Source: Candidatus Falkowbacteria bacterium RIFOXYA2_FULL_47_19
Lineage (GTDB): Bacteria; Patescibacteriota; Patescibacteriia; Patescibacteriales; UBA12075
Assembly: GCA_001780275.1 (NCBI GenBank)
Contig: MFGB01000005.1
Location: forward strand, 1 to 43,977
Length of the DNA stretch: 43,977 bases
Direction: 5' to 3'
Part shown: positions 17,114-25,825 of the stretch, piece by piece
Layout: each line of letters starts with the position of its first letter
How positions within the stretch are numbered: the stretch's first letter is position 1
Made by a program: the position numbers and the translations under genes
The notes under the pieces: model-generated
The model's input: the letters and a program-made list of their open reading frames with translations, nothing else
What the model was told of the DNA's origin: nothing
Database searches by the model: none

Positions 17114-18208
17114 TTAATTTATTTTTTCTAAAAAAATAGAACGCAGAGCCAGGCCGATAGCCGTAACGTAAGTAAGGCCCGCGCTTTGACTTATTAACGG
17201 CGACTTATCGCCGGTTTTTTCGTCCGGCATTTTTATGTTAGTAAAAGCATTGCCAATGGTGGTTTTAACGGTTACCGCTTCGCTTATGATAGTATCGAGT
17301 TTTTTTATGTTAGCTCCGCCGCCGCACAATATTATTTCATCCACTTTTCCGCGTTCACTATAATTTTCATTAAAAAAGCTTAAAGCCTCCTTAATGCGCA
17401 GGATCAGCTCATCGATCTTTTTGGCCAGGATATCGCTAATGATCCCCTTGGCCTTGCTTTTGTCCAGACCGCAGACGACCTTGGCTTTTTCGGCCTGGGG
17501 CCTGTCTAATTCGAGGGTTTTCGCTATATCGGCGGTAACAGCTTCTCCGGAGATAGGAAGACTGACCGACAAGGCTATGGTATTTTTCGAATATATTATC
17601 AGGCTGGAACGCTTGGCACCGAAATCGATAAGGCAGTAATTGCGGTCATACGCGCCGCCATACCAAGGGGATTCGGTTTCGAGCAATCCCCGGCAAATGG
17701 CTGTTGACTCTATTTCCAGGGAGGATATTGAAAAATTCGCCCCTTTTAGAACGCGGACATATTGATCAACGATATTCCTGGGCGCGGCTCCGACCAGGAT
17801 CAGTTTTTTGTCGGGCAGATTTTTAATTGTTTGCCAATCCAGGTACATGTCCTTAAGCGAGATCGGGATATATTTTTCCGTTTCCGCCCTGACCATATCC
17901 GCCAGGTCATTCAAGCCGTTTTCGACCTCGATCAGCTTTACGAAGGTTTTTGTTTCCGGCAGACAGGCGGTAACCTCGATCTTCCCGCTCCCCGACAGGT
18001 TTTTGTTTTTCAGTAATTCCGCCATCGCGGAAATGACCGCTTTTTCGTCATTAATAACACCGCCCTCTATAAGATTATTGGGCAGATCGATCCTCCCGAA
18101 ACTCTTTAAGCTGATACTGTTCTTGATTTCGTCAAGCTGCACGAATTTCAAGGACAGATCCGAAATATCCAAACCCAGAGGATAATTTAAACCTTGGCTT
18201 AAACGCAT
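17114..18208 (-). CDS. pilM: Type IV pilus actin-like ATPase PilM
   Basis: At 364 residues it has the actin/FtsA-like fold of PilM: GLDISDLSLKFVQL near the start, EKYIPISLKDMYLDWQ and VGAAPRNIVDQY in the central part, CLIDFGAKRSSLIIYS as phosphate 2 and IILCGGGANIKKLD as the adenosine motif. Phosphate 1 carries DISDLSLK, as is normal for PilM rather than MreB. PilM binds ATP in the cytoplasm and recruits PilN. It heads pilMNO; a TGGTATAAT box just upstream could drive these three apart from the prepilin genes. Confidence 0.92.
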   Translation of the reverse strand: MRLSQGLNYPLGLDISDLSLKFVQLDEIKNSISLKSFGRIDLPNNLIEGGVINDEKAVISAMAELLKNKNLSGSGKIEVTACLPETKTFVKLIEVENGLNDLADMVRAETEKYIPISLKDMYLDWQTIKNLPDKKLILVGAAPRNIVDQYVRVLKGANFSISSLEIESTAICRGLLETESPWYGGAYDRNYCLIDFGAKRSSLIIYSKNTIALSVSLPISGEAVTADIAKTLELDRPQAEKAKVVCGLDKSKAKGIISDILAKKIDELILRIKEALSFFNENYSERGKVDEIILCGGGANIKKLDTIISEAVTVKTTIGNAFTNIKMPDEKTGDKSPLISQSAGLTYVTAIGLALRSIFLEKIN

Positions 18209-18250
18209 AATGATGTTTAGGTTATCGCGATATTTAACGGCAATATTAAT

Positions 18251-18259
18251 ATTATACCA
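18251..18259 (-). promoter_or_regulatory. Extended -10 element upstream of pilM
   Basis: On the minus strand TGGTATAAT lies in the 79-base gap before pilM, giving an expected leader of about 36 bases. No good -35 box is seen at 16-18 bases, so this would depend on the extended -10. It could give the pilMNO genes an internal promoter. Confidence 0.45.
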
Positions 18260-18287
18260 TAATTCAGTTTATCGGAATAGGCCGTTT

Positions 18288-19871
18288 TTATTCTTCCTTC
18301 CAGGAGATAAAGGTATATTCGCCAGTTGTGGGATAATGGGGCGGGGGAGAGAAGGTCAGATTGCCGTCATAAATAAGATTTCTGACATCATACCCCGAAC
18401 ACCATTCTTGGCTCGCGCCGCACGACCAGCTGAAGCCATAGCGCTCCTCGGTCGATAAAGATCCGTATACCGTGATAATATTCCTCTTGTGGAATTCCGG
18501 ACTACAGCTTGTTTTATAGTATTCGCGTCCGATCCTTCCGCCCTTCGCGATCATGGCCGCGTCGATCCTGAGTTCGCCGTCATCGGCAGCGCCTAATGAG
18601 CCCTCGCTATACAGTCCGGGACCGACATTGTGCTGGGCAATCAACCCGATTATGTCCGAACCGTCGTAATTCGTGTATAATAGATCATTATTAATAACGA
18701 TATTCGCGATATCGGACGTAAAAGGCTCAAAGAAAGCCAAAACAGTTACTCTGTTGCCGTCAATACGGCCGTCTATCCAAACATGATTTTTAACGAAAAT
18801 AACGCCGTTTGCCGGCGTGGGGAAATTATGGGCGACCGCTTCTTCGCTTAATATGCTAAGACTCGGAGTATCCGCGCTCGGATTATTGTTACAATCAGGA
18901 TGTATCCCGGAAACGCCTCTGACATCGAAGGTATCGTCGGTTTTTAGGGTTATATGAAATCCTTCGTCGCAAGTATCGTTAATACAGCCCCAAAATGACG
19001 GTTCTGAATCCGGGTCCGCGGTTCCCGCGTTCCTTGGGTCGATCACGAATCCAGAGGTTGTGGCTTTTATGTACACATCGTTAACGTAATTATCGAGCAT
19101 GTCAAAACTTACCACTGGCACGGGAAATAACCGGCCTGACAAAAAAACATCATCCTGAAGAGGCGGATTGGGCGGATTGGCGCCGTTGCTTATCTCATCG
19201 GGGTCATAAGTGCCCATTCCGCAGTCGTCATGCGTGTGCACTCCGTATTCGATGACATCCGGTCCGACTTCGCTATGATCCGGATCATCGTACTCCAGAA
19301 GAGAGGATGAGATCACGTTATGCGCTATACCGTCGAACCGTATGCCGCCGTTTGAATGGATCGGGCCCCAAACCTCAGTACCGACGCCGAATCTCATGGT
19401 TGTGTTGGCCAGGGTGGAATAGCTTGACCAGGACGGGATGCCGCATTGAACCTCGATGGTCCGTTTGATCCCCGGATGTTTCGCCACCCAGCCCACTGAT
19501 TTTATTTTAACTATAGTGGAGCCGTTGAGCGGGGGAGGAGTGATATAAAGCACGTAATAGCCGGTAATATTCTGTCCGCCCGAGTCTTTGTATTCATACG
19601 GGCCGTACGGTCCGTATGGAGGGGCGTTGATGCAGGTTTTGTTATTGCAGTATTCTTCGTGGTCATGATATAAAACCCAGCGGTAATAGTTTACGCCGGC
19701 TTCCGCGATATGGATGGCCTGGGTGCTCGCGACTTTCGATAAATTCAGCTTTTGCTGCAGCAAAGCTAACCCGATGGCACCCATAGCTATGATAGAAAAT
19801 AGCCCCGTGAGGACGAGAACGATTATGATCATCGAGCCTCGGTGATCGTTTTTTAGGTTGGAGTGATCCAT
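18288..19871 (-). CDS. PilX-like large prepilin-type protein
   Basis: The 527-residue protein starts with a short charged leader and one hydrophobic helix (GSMIIIVLVLTGLFSIIAMG, residues 12-31), then QKLNLSKVASTQAIHIAEAG, the pattern of PilX N-terminal domains. It lacks the usual G-F-T-L-x-E cleavage site; processing after Gly12 is possible but unproven. The remainder is a large Cys- and Pro-containing exterior region (GINDTCDEG-like Cys pairs, YYKTSCSPEFH, WSCGASQEWCSG) with beta-rich sequence. It is two bases downstream of a classic prepilin gene. I infer a minor pilin or pilus-tip adhesin. Confidence 0.7.
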   Translation of the reverse strand: MDHSNLKNDHRGSMIIIVLVLTGLFSIIAMGAIGLALLQQKLNLSKVASTQAIHIAEAGVNYYRWVLYHDHEEYCNNKTCINAPPYGPYGPYEYKDSGGQNITGYYVLYITPPPLNGSTIVKIKSVGWVAKHPGIKRTIEVQCGIPSWSSYSTLANTTMRFGVGTEVWGPIHSNGGIRFDGIAHNVISSSLLEYDDPDHSEVGPDVIEYGVHTHDDCGMGTYDPDEISNGANPPNPPLQDDVFLSGRLFPVPVVSFDMLDNYVNDVYIKATTSGFVIDPRNAGTADPDSEPSFWGCINDTCDEGFHITLKTDDTFDVRGVSGIHPDCNNNPSADTPSLSILSEEAVAHNFPTPANGVIFVKNHVWIDGRIDGNRVTVLAFFEPFTSDIANIVINNDLLYTNYDGSDIIGLIAQHNVGPGLYSEGSLGAADDGELRIDAAMIAKGGRIGREYYKTSCSPEFHKRNIITVYGSLSTEERYGFSWSCGASQEWCSGYDVRNLIYDGNLTFSPPPHYPTTGEYTFISWKEE

Positions 19872-19873
19872 GG

Positions 19874-20494
19874 TTATAAGTTTGATTTTAGGTTCCTCAA
19901 AGTCACGTCGGATTCGACATAGACATCCTTAGGCGCGGTTTCCGGCGTGACGTTTATCTTTAAATTGATGTTTATGAGCCTGACCTCGTTCGTTGTTGAA
20001 GCGATATTGTAGTTGGAATTATAAAAAGTGAAAATATTCTCTTCCTGATTATTGACGAATTGGGCCATGGTCGTACTGGCGGGCGCGCCGCTATAGTCGT
20101 TTAGCGCGCCCGGTTCCGTGACCTCCTTGATTAGATCGAGATCATCCAGGTAATATCTAACTTTTTCATACAGGTCGTCGGCGTCGATATCGGCATAAAA
20201 CACGAATTCCTGTTCTTCTATTGTGTCGAGAGCGTAGCTTCCTTGTTCAGACGAATTCGCCCCCCTGATCTCTTTTTTCATGATGCTCATGGCGTTTCTT
20301 GCCTGCGCTATGGCCTCCGCTTGTTCAGCTTCGAATCTTGTGGCTTTAAATCCCGTAACCACGAAGCTCAGGGTCAGGGCGGATATCGTTGAAAGTATGG
20401 CGACAACGACCAGCACTTCCACTAAGGTAAATCCCGGTTCTTTGGTTTTTTTTATGAATTGAGCAATGTTCATGAAGTTGGGTTTATTCAACAT
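19874..20494 (-). CDS. Prepilin with type III signal (minor pilin)
   Basis: A 206-residue protein with a clear prepilin peptidase site, KEPG/FTLVEVLVVVAILSTI, after a 20-residue basic leader, with Glu at position +5 of the mature form. The rest is a small beta-rich globular domain. The leader is long for a type IVa pilin; an internal ATG at 20473 would shorten it. The start overlaps the upstream giant prepilin gene by 11 bases. It is probably a PilW/GspJ-like minor pilin and needs a prepilin peptidase encoded elsewhere. Confidence 0.85.
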   Translation of the reverse strand: MLNKPNFMNIAQFIKKTKEPGFTLVEVLVVVAILSTISALTLSFVVTGFKATRFEAEQAEAIAQARNAMSIMKKEIRGANSSEQGSYALDTIEEQEFVFYADIDADDLYEKVRYYLDDLDLIKEVTEPGALNDYSGAPASTTMAQFVNNQEENIFTFYNSNYNIASTTNEVRLININLKINVTPETAPKDVYVESDVTLRNLKSNL

Positions 20495-23400
20495 ACACGT
20501 TTATTGATTTAAATTCATCCGGATCGATGGCGATGGGGCAGGGATCCGGCTGACACCCCTGCACCGTAAAAGCCGTTAATGTGCTCGAGGCGACTATGCT
20601 ATAGGCGGTATCCCATTCGAGCTGGACTGATATTTTTCCGTTTATATCGGAGGTATGCGTTTGATCGAATTCATATATGACCGGATTGTTGTAAATTTTT
20701 TTTGTACCGGTTATAACGAGGGGGATGTTCGCGATCGGAACCGCGGCGCCCGGGTTCTCGAAGTGAGTAGCGTATATTTCGCCGACCCCCCACCTGCCGT
20801 CATGCCAGGATGAGAACAGGTGGGAATCGGAGCTTACCGCGATGCCAGGGGACGTCTGACTTGAACCCGAAGGAGCATCGGATATTTTTTGGTCATCGGT
20901 CCACTGCGCGTTGCCGGAAAAATCATATTTCTGCGAGTAAATATCGTTGTCTCCCAAGCGATCATCGGCCCAGACCAAGTAAATATTAGCGTTATCGGCA
21001 AAAACATCGGAATATGCTTGATTTTCGTTGGGCTCTTCGACGTTAGCGATCTTTTTCCAGAGCTCAGCGCCGGTCGGATCGAAGCTCGCTAAATATATAT
21101 CATCCGAAACACCCTGAGAGGTCCAGGTCACGATGATATTATCCGCGGCATCTATGCTTATTTCCGGCGCCAGATCGGCGACGGCGGAATTCGTCAGGTT
21201 TTTGTGGCCGGCCCAAAGCTCATTGCCGGCAAGGTCGAACTTTTGCATATAGATATCGTCCTGTTCCGTCCAAGCTACGTAGATATTATCGCCGGAATCG
21301 ATCGCGACCACCGGGGTCTCCTCATCGGTTAAAGAGCTTGTTATACGCAGATCATTTGTCCACTGCCTGGCGCCGTTCCCATTAAAACATTGGGCGTATA
21401 TGTCCGTATGGCCGTTTCTATCGTCTTCCCATACGATCGTCGTCGTGGCGTTTCCGAAGTTTTCTGTTATCGCGATGCGCGGAAATCGCTGGTTGGCGTC
21501 GGACATGTCGGCATTCACTTTAACGGTGCTCCAATTTTCCGTTCCATCGTTATTTAAGCTTTTAATATAGATATTATCATCCCCGATGATCGCGATTTCG
21601 GGGTATAGCGGGTACGAAAATTCCGTGGTTGCTCCCGCGTCCGTTAATCGGAAGCAGTAAGTCGATTCAAGCGCGTTATTGGTGGCCTCGATCGAATATT
21701 CAATTTCCGTAAATTGGGTCCCTGTTAATACGATCGCCGAAGTCTGGTTGCCGGTATCTTTTATTTCACCGGGGATAAAACCGATATTTTCATCCGATAT
21801 GCCCGAGCTGTTCGTGGTCGGATCGGCATCGGTTATATTCGCGCTGGCAGAGATTTTCCAATGCAGGCTGTCATTCGTCGGCAGGGCCGTCCAGGCGGCG
21901 ATAGCGTCACAGGTCGTATTTTTCACGCCGTATTCTATCCGGAAGTCGGACGGAGAGGAGTCGAGACTGCCTTCGTTCGATATTTCGACACGCAACCGGA
22001 TCGGTGAATTCTGCTTTAACAATATTCCCATATCCTGCGGCGCGATCCATGTCGCGGAAGCCTCGTCGCCATCGTCGTCTCTGAACCTATAATGCATTTG
22101 TTGCAGGTCGGCCGAAGTAAGAAGATCCGTCGCGCCGGGAATCGTTACTGCCGTATTGGGGATCACGGACCCGGAATTTACGGTTACGTCGGTCGGGGGA
22201 TTCGTAATTTCAACCTCTACGGTATCATCCTTGCCGGCCGTAGGCTCAACGTCGAATACGAGATAAGCGCACATGGTGTGGGTCGTATCGATATTTACCG
22301 AGGAAGCGAAAACCGCTGTTCCGTCGGCCGCGTCGAAATTTTGCGCGGCGCCGAATTGAGCGTCCATACCGGTGTTATAGGTCTCGTCCGCGCAGTCGTA
22401 CGGAGCGGTGCCGTCTATGTCGTAAAAAAGTTTAACGTTAGACAGGTTGTTTTGGGCGTCAACCGTTCCTTTCTCACTTACCGAAATGCTTGTGATCGTA
22501 TGAGCGCCGGTATTATCCGTAAAAGCGAAGGCGCCGCCCGAGTATTCGTTGATATTCGGGATTGTTATCGAAGTTGTTTGATTGCCGATACCGGCGACAG
22601 TGATATTGTCGGGGATGATCTCGGGTCTAAGGACTATGCACCAGTTAAAGGAATCGCTCGATACGTTCTTATTCGCGTCATAATTACGAACTCCGGTGGG
22701 GGAGTCGGCGATATCCACCTCCTCGTCGGCACTGGCCGCGGTAATATAATCGGCAAAATCGTTTCTGGGGTTTAACATGCCGGCGGGAAAGGTCGGTCCG
22801 CCGTCACCAAGCGTCCTGGTTTCCGATCCCCAGCCGCATAAGAGCATCGAACCGTCCGTCGTGACCGCGTGACTGGGGGCGGGACGAAGTTTATCGCCGT
22901 CATCGGTGTTAGTCTCGACAAGACTCCCGTCAAAAGGATTTACCTGGTCTACGCCCCGGTAAACCCTGATATGACCGGCTTTTTCATCGCTGCCGTCCCT
23001 CATCGTAAAAGTATAATTAGCGGGTTCGGAATTACCGGCGATTTTATAAAAAAGCCCTCCCCTGTGGTCGTCTTCCGCGCCGTTCGGATGAATATCGTCA
23101 TCAAGCGTGCTCCAGCCGGCGGGAGGGAGTATCGGCCCGTCGGTCCATCGGTCGTGATGCACATAGGCGATCAGGAGGTCGTTTTCCTGGGTAAGGGCCG
23201 GTACGTTAAGGGTTATATTCCAGGTGTTCCCGGTCGCGGTCCCCCAAGCGTCCACGAAAGTGACGTTGCCGGTCGCGGCCTTTGCCCTCCGCGCGGAAAA
23301 GCCGTTTATAAATTCAAATACAGTATTTTTGCTGAATTTAAAATCGTTAAAAATCCCGATGAATTTCTGAGTTAAATTTTCGTATATGTTGGCGGTTTTT

Positions 23401-24548
23401 TGATTAGCGATCGCCAGGTTTACCGGGCTTAGGTATTTTGCGTACCTTTTTGACGGCTTATTAAGAGTGGTTTGTTTTAACACGACGGAACTGTCCTGCC
23501 AGACGACGAAAGAGGTGCCGTCATTTGCGACCGTTATGTCGGGATGGCTCTGGTTCGGCGTATCGCTTATCTCGATCTTGTCGGCCCACTGCCTCGTGTT
23601 GCCGGAATTGAATTTTTGCGCGTACACGCTGGAGGTGGAAATATCGGATTCCTGCCAAACGAAATAAATATTGCCCGATCCGTCAGCCGCCATTTTCGAG
23701 CCGGTTTTTTCAATCGTGGATGTCGCCGGATATATGAGCCAGTTGGACGGAGTCACGTCGGAATATGTGGTGATATCGAGAAGGGCAAGTTTGTCTATCG
23801 AAAAACTTTCTTCGGTCTTGTCGCCCTCTGTTACGGATAAATGCAGAGGCGTTAATCCGGAGAGAAGGTCAAAAGAGTAATCCGTGCCGTAACCGGCTTT
23901 CGTTACCGTGATCTCATAATCCTGGAAAGATTCGGGAGCGGGCAAATATAAAATACCGGAAGAATCCGTCACGTTGGTTACGTCGATGCCCAGGCCCGCA
24001 TTTACAACCCGTATATCCGCGGCCGTTACCGGAAGGGCGTTAGAATCCACGACGTAAAGTTTTAATAATCCGTAACCCGCGGAGGTTTCTTCCGTTCTCG
24101 GGATGATCTTCGAAAATACGGTTATATCCTTATGGCCGTAGTTGCTGTCCCAGGAAACCTTGACGGTTGCGATTTTATAGTCGTTAGGGATCGTGTCCGG
24201 GGTGGTTGAGCCGGCTAGGCCATCATAGTCATCGTCGTAAAAAGTAACGTACGTGTTTACCGTAAAATCTTTGTCCCTGACCACTGTTTCTATCTGCGGG
24301 ATCGTTCCCGGGGGAATACCGGAAACAACCCCGACATCTGAAAACGGCATATTCCTTATCTGCTCCATTTTTTGATCGGCAATTTCAATGGCGCTGACGT
24401 AGTTCTTGTTATCGGCGGTAATACGCAAAGATATGATAATAAGGCTGTACACACCAAGCGTCAGGATCGATATCACCCCTATGGTTATTATAAGCTCCAT
24501 AAGAGTGAAACCCTTTTGCGTTTTTTCTTGTTTGTTCACGTTAGGCAT
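20484..24548 (-). CDS. Giant prepilin-like protein with propeller-type repeats (1354 residues)
   Basis: A type III signal (QKG/FTLMELIITIGVISIL) is at residues 12-29, so the product should be cleaved and inserted like a pilin, yet it is about eight times a normal pilin length. About 160-250 is a carboxypeptidase-regulatory/CNA-B-like domain (PVTAADIRVVNAG ... YEITVTKAGYG). About 280-355 and 985-1265 hold repeated propeller-like blades of the form D-x-I-Y-A/x-Q-K-F-D-x-x-G-x-x-x-W. Between them an unrelated beta-rich insert (about 424-980) begins just after AKAATGNV. The C terminus has another Ig-like domain. I infer a pilus-tip adhesin. It overlaps the following prepilin gene by 11 bases and lies 42 bases after pilC. 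Confidence 0.85.
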   Translation of the reverse strand: MPNVNKQEKTQKGFTLMELIITIGVISILTLGVYSLIIISLRITADNKNYVSAIEIADQKMEQIRNMPFSDVGVVSGIPPGTIPQIETVVRDKDFTVNTYVTFYDDDYDGLAGSTTPDTIPNDYKIATVKVSWDSNYGHKDITVFSKIIPRTEETSAGYGLLKLYVVDSNALPVTAADIRVVNAGLGIDVTNVTDSSGILYLPAPESFQDYEITVTKAGYGTDYSFDLLSGLTPLHLSVTEGDKTEESFSIDKLALLDITTYSDVTPSNWLIYPATSTIEKTGSKMAADGSGNIYFVWQESDISTSSVYAQKFNSGNTRQWADKIEISDTPNQSHPDITVANDGTSFVVWQDSSVVLKQTTLNKPSKRYAKYLSPVNLAIANQKTANIYENLTQKFIGIFNDFKFSKNTVFEFINGFSARRAKAATGNVTFVDAWGTATGNTWNITLNVPALTQENDLLIAYVHHDRWTDGPILPPAGWSTLDDDIHPNGAEDDHRGGLFYKIAGNSEPANYTFTMRDGSDEKAGHIRVYRGVDQVNPFDGSLVETNTDDGDKLRPAPSHAVTTDGSMLLCGWGSETRTLGDGGPTFPAGMLNPRNDFADYITAASADEEVDIADSPTGVRNYDANKNVSSDSFNWCIVLRPEIIPDNITVAGIGNQTTSITIPNINEYSGGAFAFTDNTGAHTITSISVSEKGTVDAQNNLSNVKLFYDIDGTAPYDCADETYNTGMDAQFGAAQNFDAADGTAVFASSVNIDTTHTMCAYLVFDVEPTAGKDDTVEVEITNPPTDVTVNSGSVIPNTAVTIPGATDLLTSADLQQMHYRFRDDDGDEASATWIAPQDMGILLKQNSPIRLRVEISNEGSLDSSPSDFRIEYGVKNTTCDAIAAWTALPTNDSLHWKISASANITDADPTTNSSGISDENIGFIPGEIKDTGNQTSAIVLTGTQFTEIEYSIEATNNALESTYCFRLTDAGATTEFSYPLYPEIAIIGDDNIYIKSLNNDGTENWSTVKVNADMSDANQRFPRIAITENFGNATTTIVWEDDRNGHTDIYAQCFNGNGARQWTNDLRITSSLTDEETPVVAIDSGDNIYVAWTEQDDIYMQKFDLAGNELWAGHKNLTNSAVADLAPEISIDAADNIIVTWTSQGVSDDIYLASFDPTGAELWKKIANVEEPNENQAYSDVFADNANIYLVWADDRLGDNDIYSQKYDFSGNAQWTDDQKISDAPSGSSQTSPGIAVSSDSHLFSSWHDGRWGVGEIYATHFENPGAAVPIANIPLVITGTKKIYNNPVIYEFDQTHTSDINGKISVQLEWDTAYSIVASSTLTAFTVQGCQPDPCPIAIDPDEFKSINVYVE

Positions 24549-24590
24549 AGAACGGCGCGGGACACATGAACCGCGCGCTTATTACATAAC

Positions 24591-25751
24591 TTAAATACTT
24601 TCCGTGATCGAGTACATCGGCATGATGATCGCGACCGCCACCCCGCCTACGCCCGTGCCCAGGAAAAGTATAAGCAAAGGCTCGATGATCGAGGGAAGAT
24701 TGTCCATGATAAGATCGACCTCCTCTTCATAAAAAGAAGCTAATTCCATCAGGATATTATCAAGTTCCCCGGTCTCTTCGCCGACCGCGATCATGGTCGT
24801 GACGACCGGCGTGAATAATTTCGGATAAGCCGCTACGGTCTCAGAGAGCTTTCCGCCCTTTTTTATTTTCTGGCTCATTTCCATGAGGGCGGTCCGATAA
24901 TGCAGATTCCCCAGGACGTTGGCCGTGATCTGGAAAGCTTTTATTATCATTATATCCGTTTTTAAAAGCGAACTGATGTTGCGGGCGAAACGGGCCAGGT
25001 TTATTTTTTTGACGATGGGGGATATGATGGGCGCGTTTAAAAGGATGGCCTGAAAAATATATTTGCCCTTCTGCGTTTTAAGGGCGTAGAAAAGCGCGAT
25101 AACGAAAGCGACGAACATGACGGCGGATATAAGGCCGTTCTTCGCTATGGCGTTGCTGACGCCTATGAGTATTTTTGTGGGCAGGGGTAATTCCGCGTTC
25201 ATCTCCGTGAACATCGCGGTCATTTTCGGTATGATCATAACCATCATAAAAGCGCCGATGCCGAGCATGGCCAAAAGTATGATCGCCGGATAAGTCAGGG
25301 CGCCCTTAACCTTCGATATCAGCGTGTTTTCTTTTTTCATTTGGATGAAAAGCTGCGCCAAGACGTTCTCAAGCTTGCCGGAGATTTCGCCCGCTTCCAC
25401 CATACTGACGAAAAGCTCTCCGAATATTTTTTTGTGGACCCCGAGGCTTTCGGCAAAGCTTGAGCCTTTTTCGACGCGGGAAGCAACATCGTTCAAGACC
25501 GAGATGAAGTTCTTGTTTTTTGTCTGCTGCGCCAGCGTTTTCAGGGCGGTGGAAAGGGATATTCCTGATTTAAGCATCAATCCGAGGTGTTGGACGAAAA
25601 ATAATTTCTCCTTCAGGGGGATGCGGGTAAACCGCAGGAGATAATTATTGATTTTATCCATCATTGAAATTTCCCCGGCCTCGGAGTCTTCCGCCGTTTT
25701 TTTTGAGTTATCGTCCGTTGAAGTTTGATCTAGCGATAAATTTACGACCAT
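24591..25751 (-). CDS. pilC: Type IV pilus inner-membrane platform protein PilC
   Basis: At 386 residues it has the two GspF/T2SSF repeats. The first is around residues 47-170 (FFVQHLGLMLKSGISLSTAL ... FGELFVSMVEAGEISGKLE) and the second around 245-370 (FARNISSLLKTDI ... TTMIAVGEETGELDNIL). Membrane segments lie near 148-170, 195-217 and 355-380. The first 30 residues are polar, poorly conserved and could be a late start (MMDKINNYLL at residue 30 is an alternative). PilC forms the membrane platform turned by the PilB ATPase. It follows pilB with a 74-base gap of AT-rich sequence. Confidence 0.95.
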   Translation of the reverse strand: MVVNLSLDQTSTDDNSKKTAEDSEAGEISMMDKINNYLLRFTRIPLKEKLFFVQHLGLMLKSGISLSTALKTLAQQTKNKNFISVLNDVASRVEKGSSFAESLGVHKKIFGELFVSMVEAGEISGKLENVLAQLFIQMKKENTLISKVKGALTYPAIILLAMLGIGAFMMVMIIPKMTAMFTEMNAELPLPTKILIGVSNAIAKNGLISAVMFVAFVIALFYALKTQKGKYIFQAILLNAPIISPIVKKINLARFARNISSLLKTDIMIIKAFQITANVLGNLHYRTALMEMSQKIKKGGKLSETVAAYPKLFTPVVTTMIAVGEETGELDNILMELASFYEEEVDLIMDNLPSIIEPLLILFLGTGVGGVAVAIIMPMYSITESI

Positions 25752-25825
25752 ATGATAAATGTCGAATAACGAATTTAAAATGGCGAATTAATTTCAGCAT
25801 TTAATATTCGAAATTCGAAATTAAT
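25752..25825. repeat. AT-rich intergenic repeat-like spacer between pilB and pilC
   Basis: These 74 bases contain two adjacent ATTCGAA units within TATTCGAAATTCGAAATTA and a further CGAATTAATTT/CGAATTTAA pair. No terminator or promoter is evident. The composition resembles the spacer after the deaminase gene and may be the same class of dispersed intergenic sequence. Confidence 0.4.

Noticed and set aside
22092..23375. Long rightward open frames (up to 227 codons) opposite the giant prepilin gene
   Set aside because: They lie entirely antisense to a gene with clear domains, have low-complexity basic/aromatic composition and no family motifs; they are by-products of codon use in the real gene.
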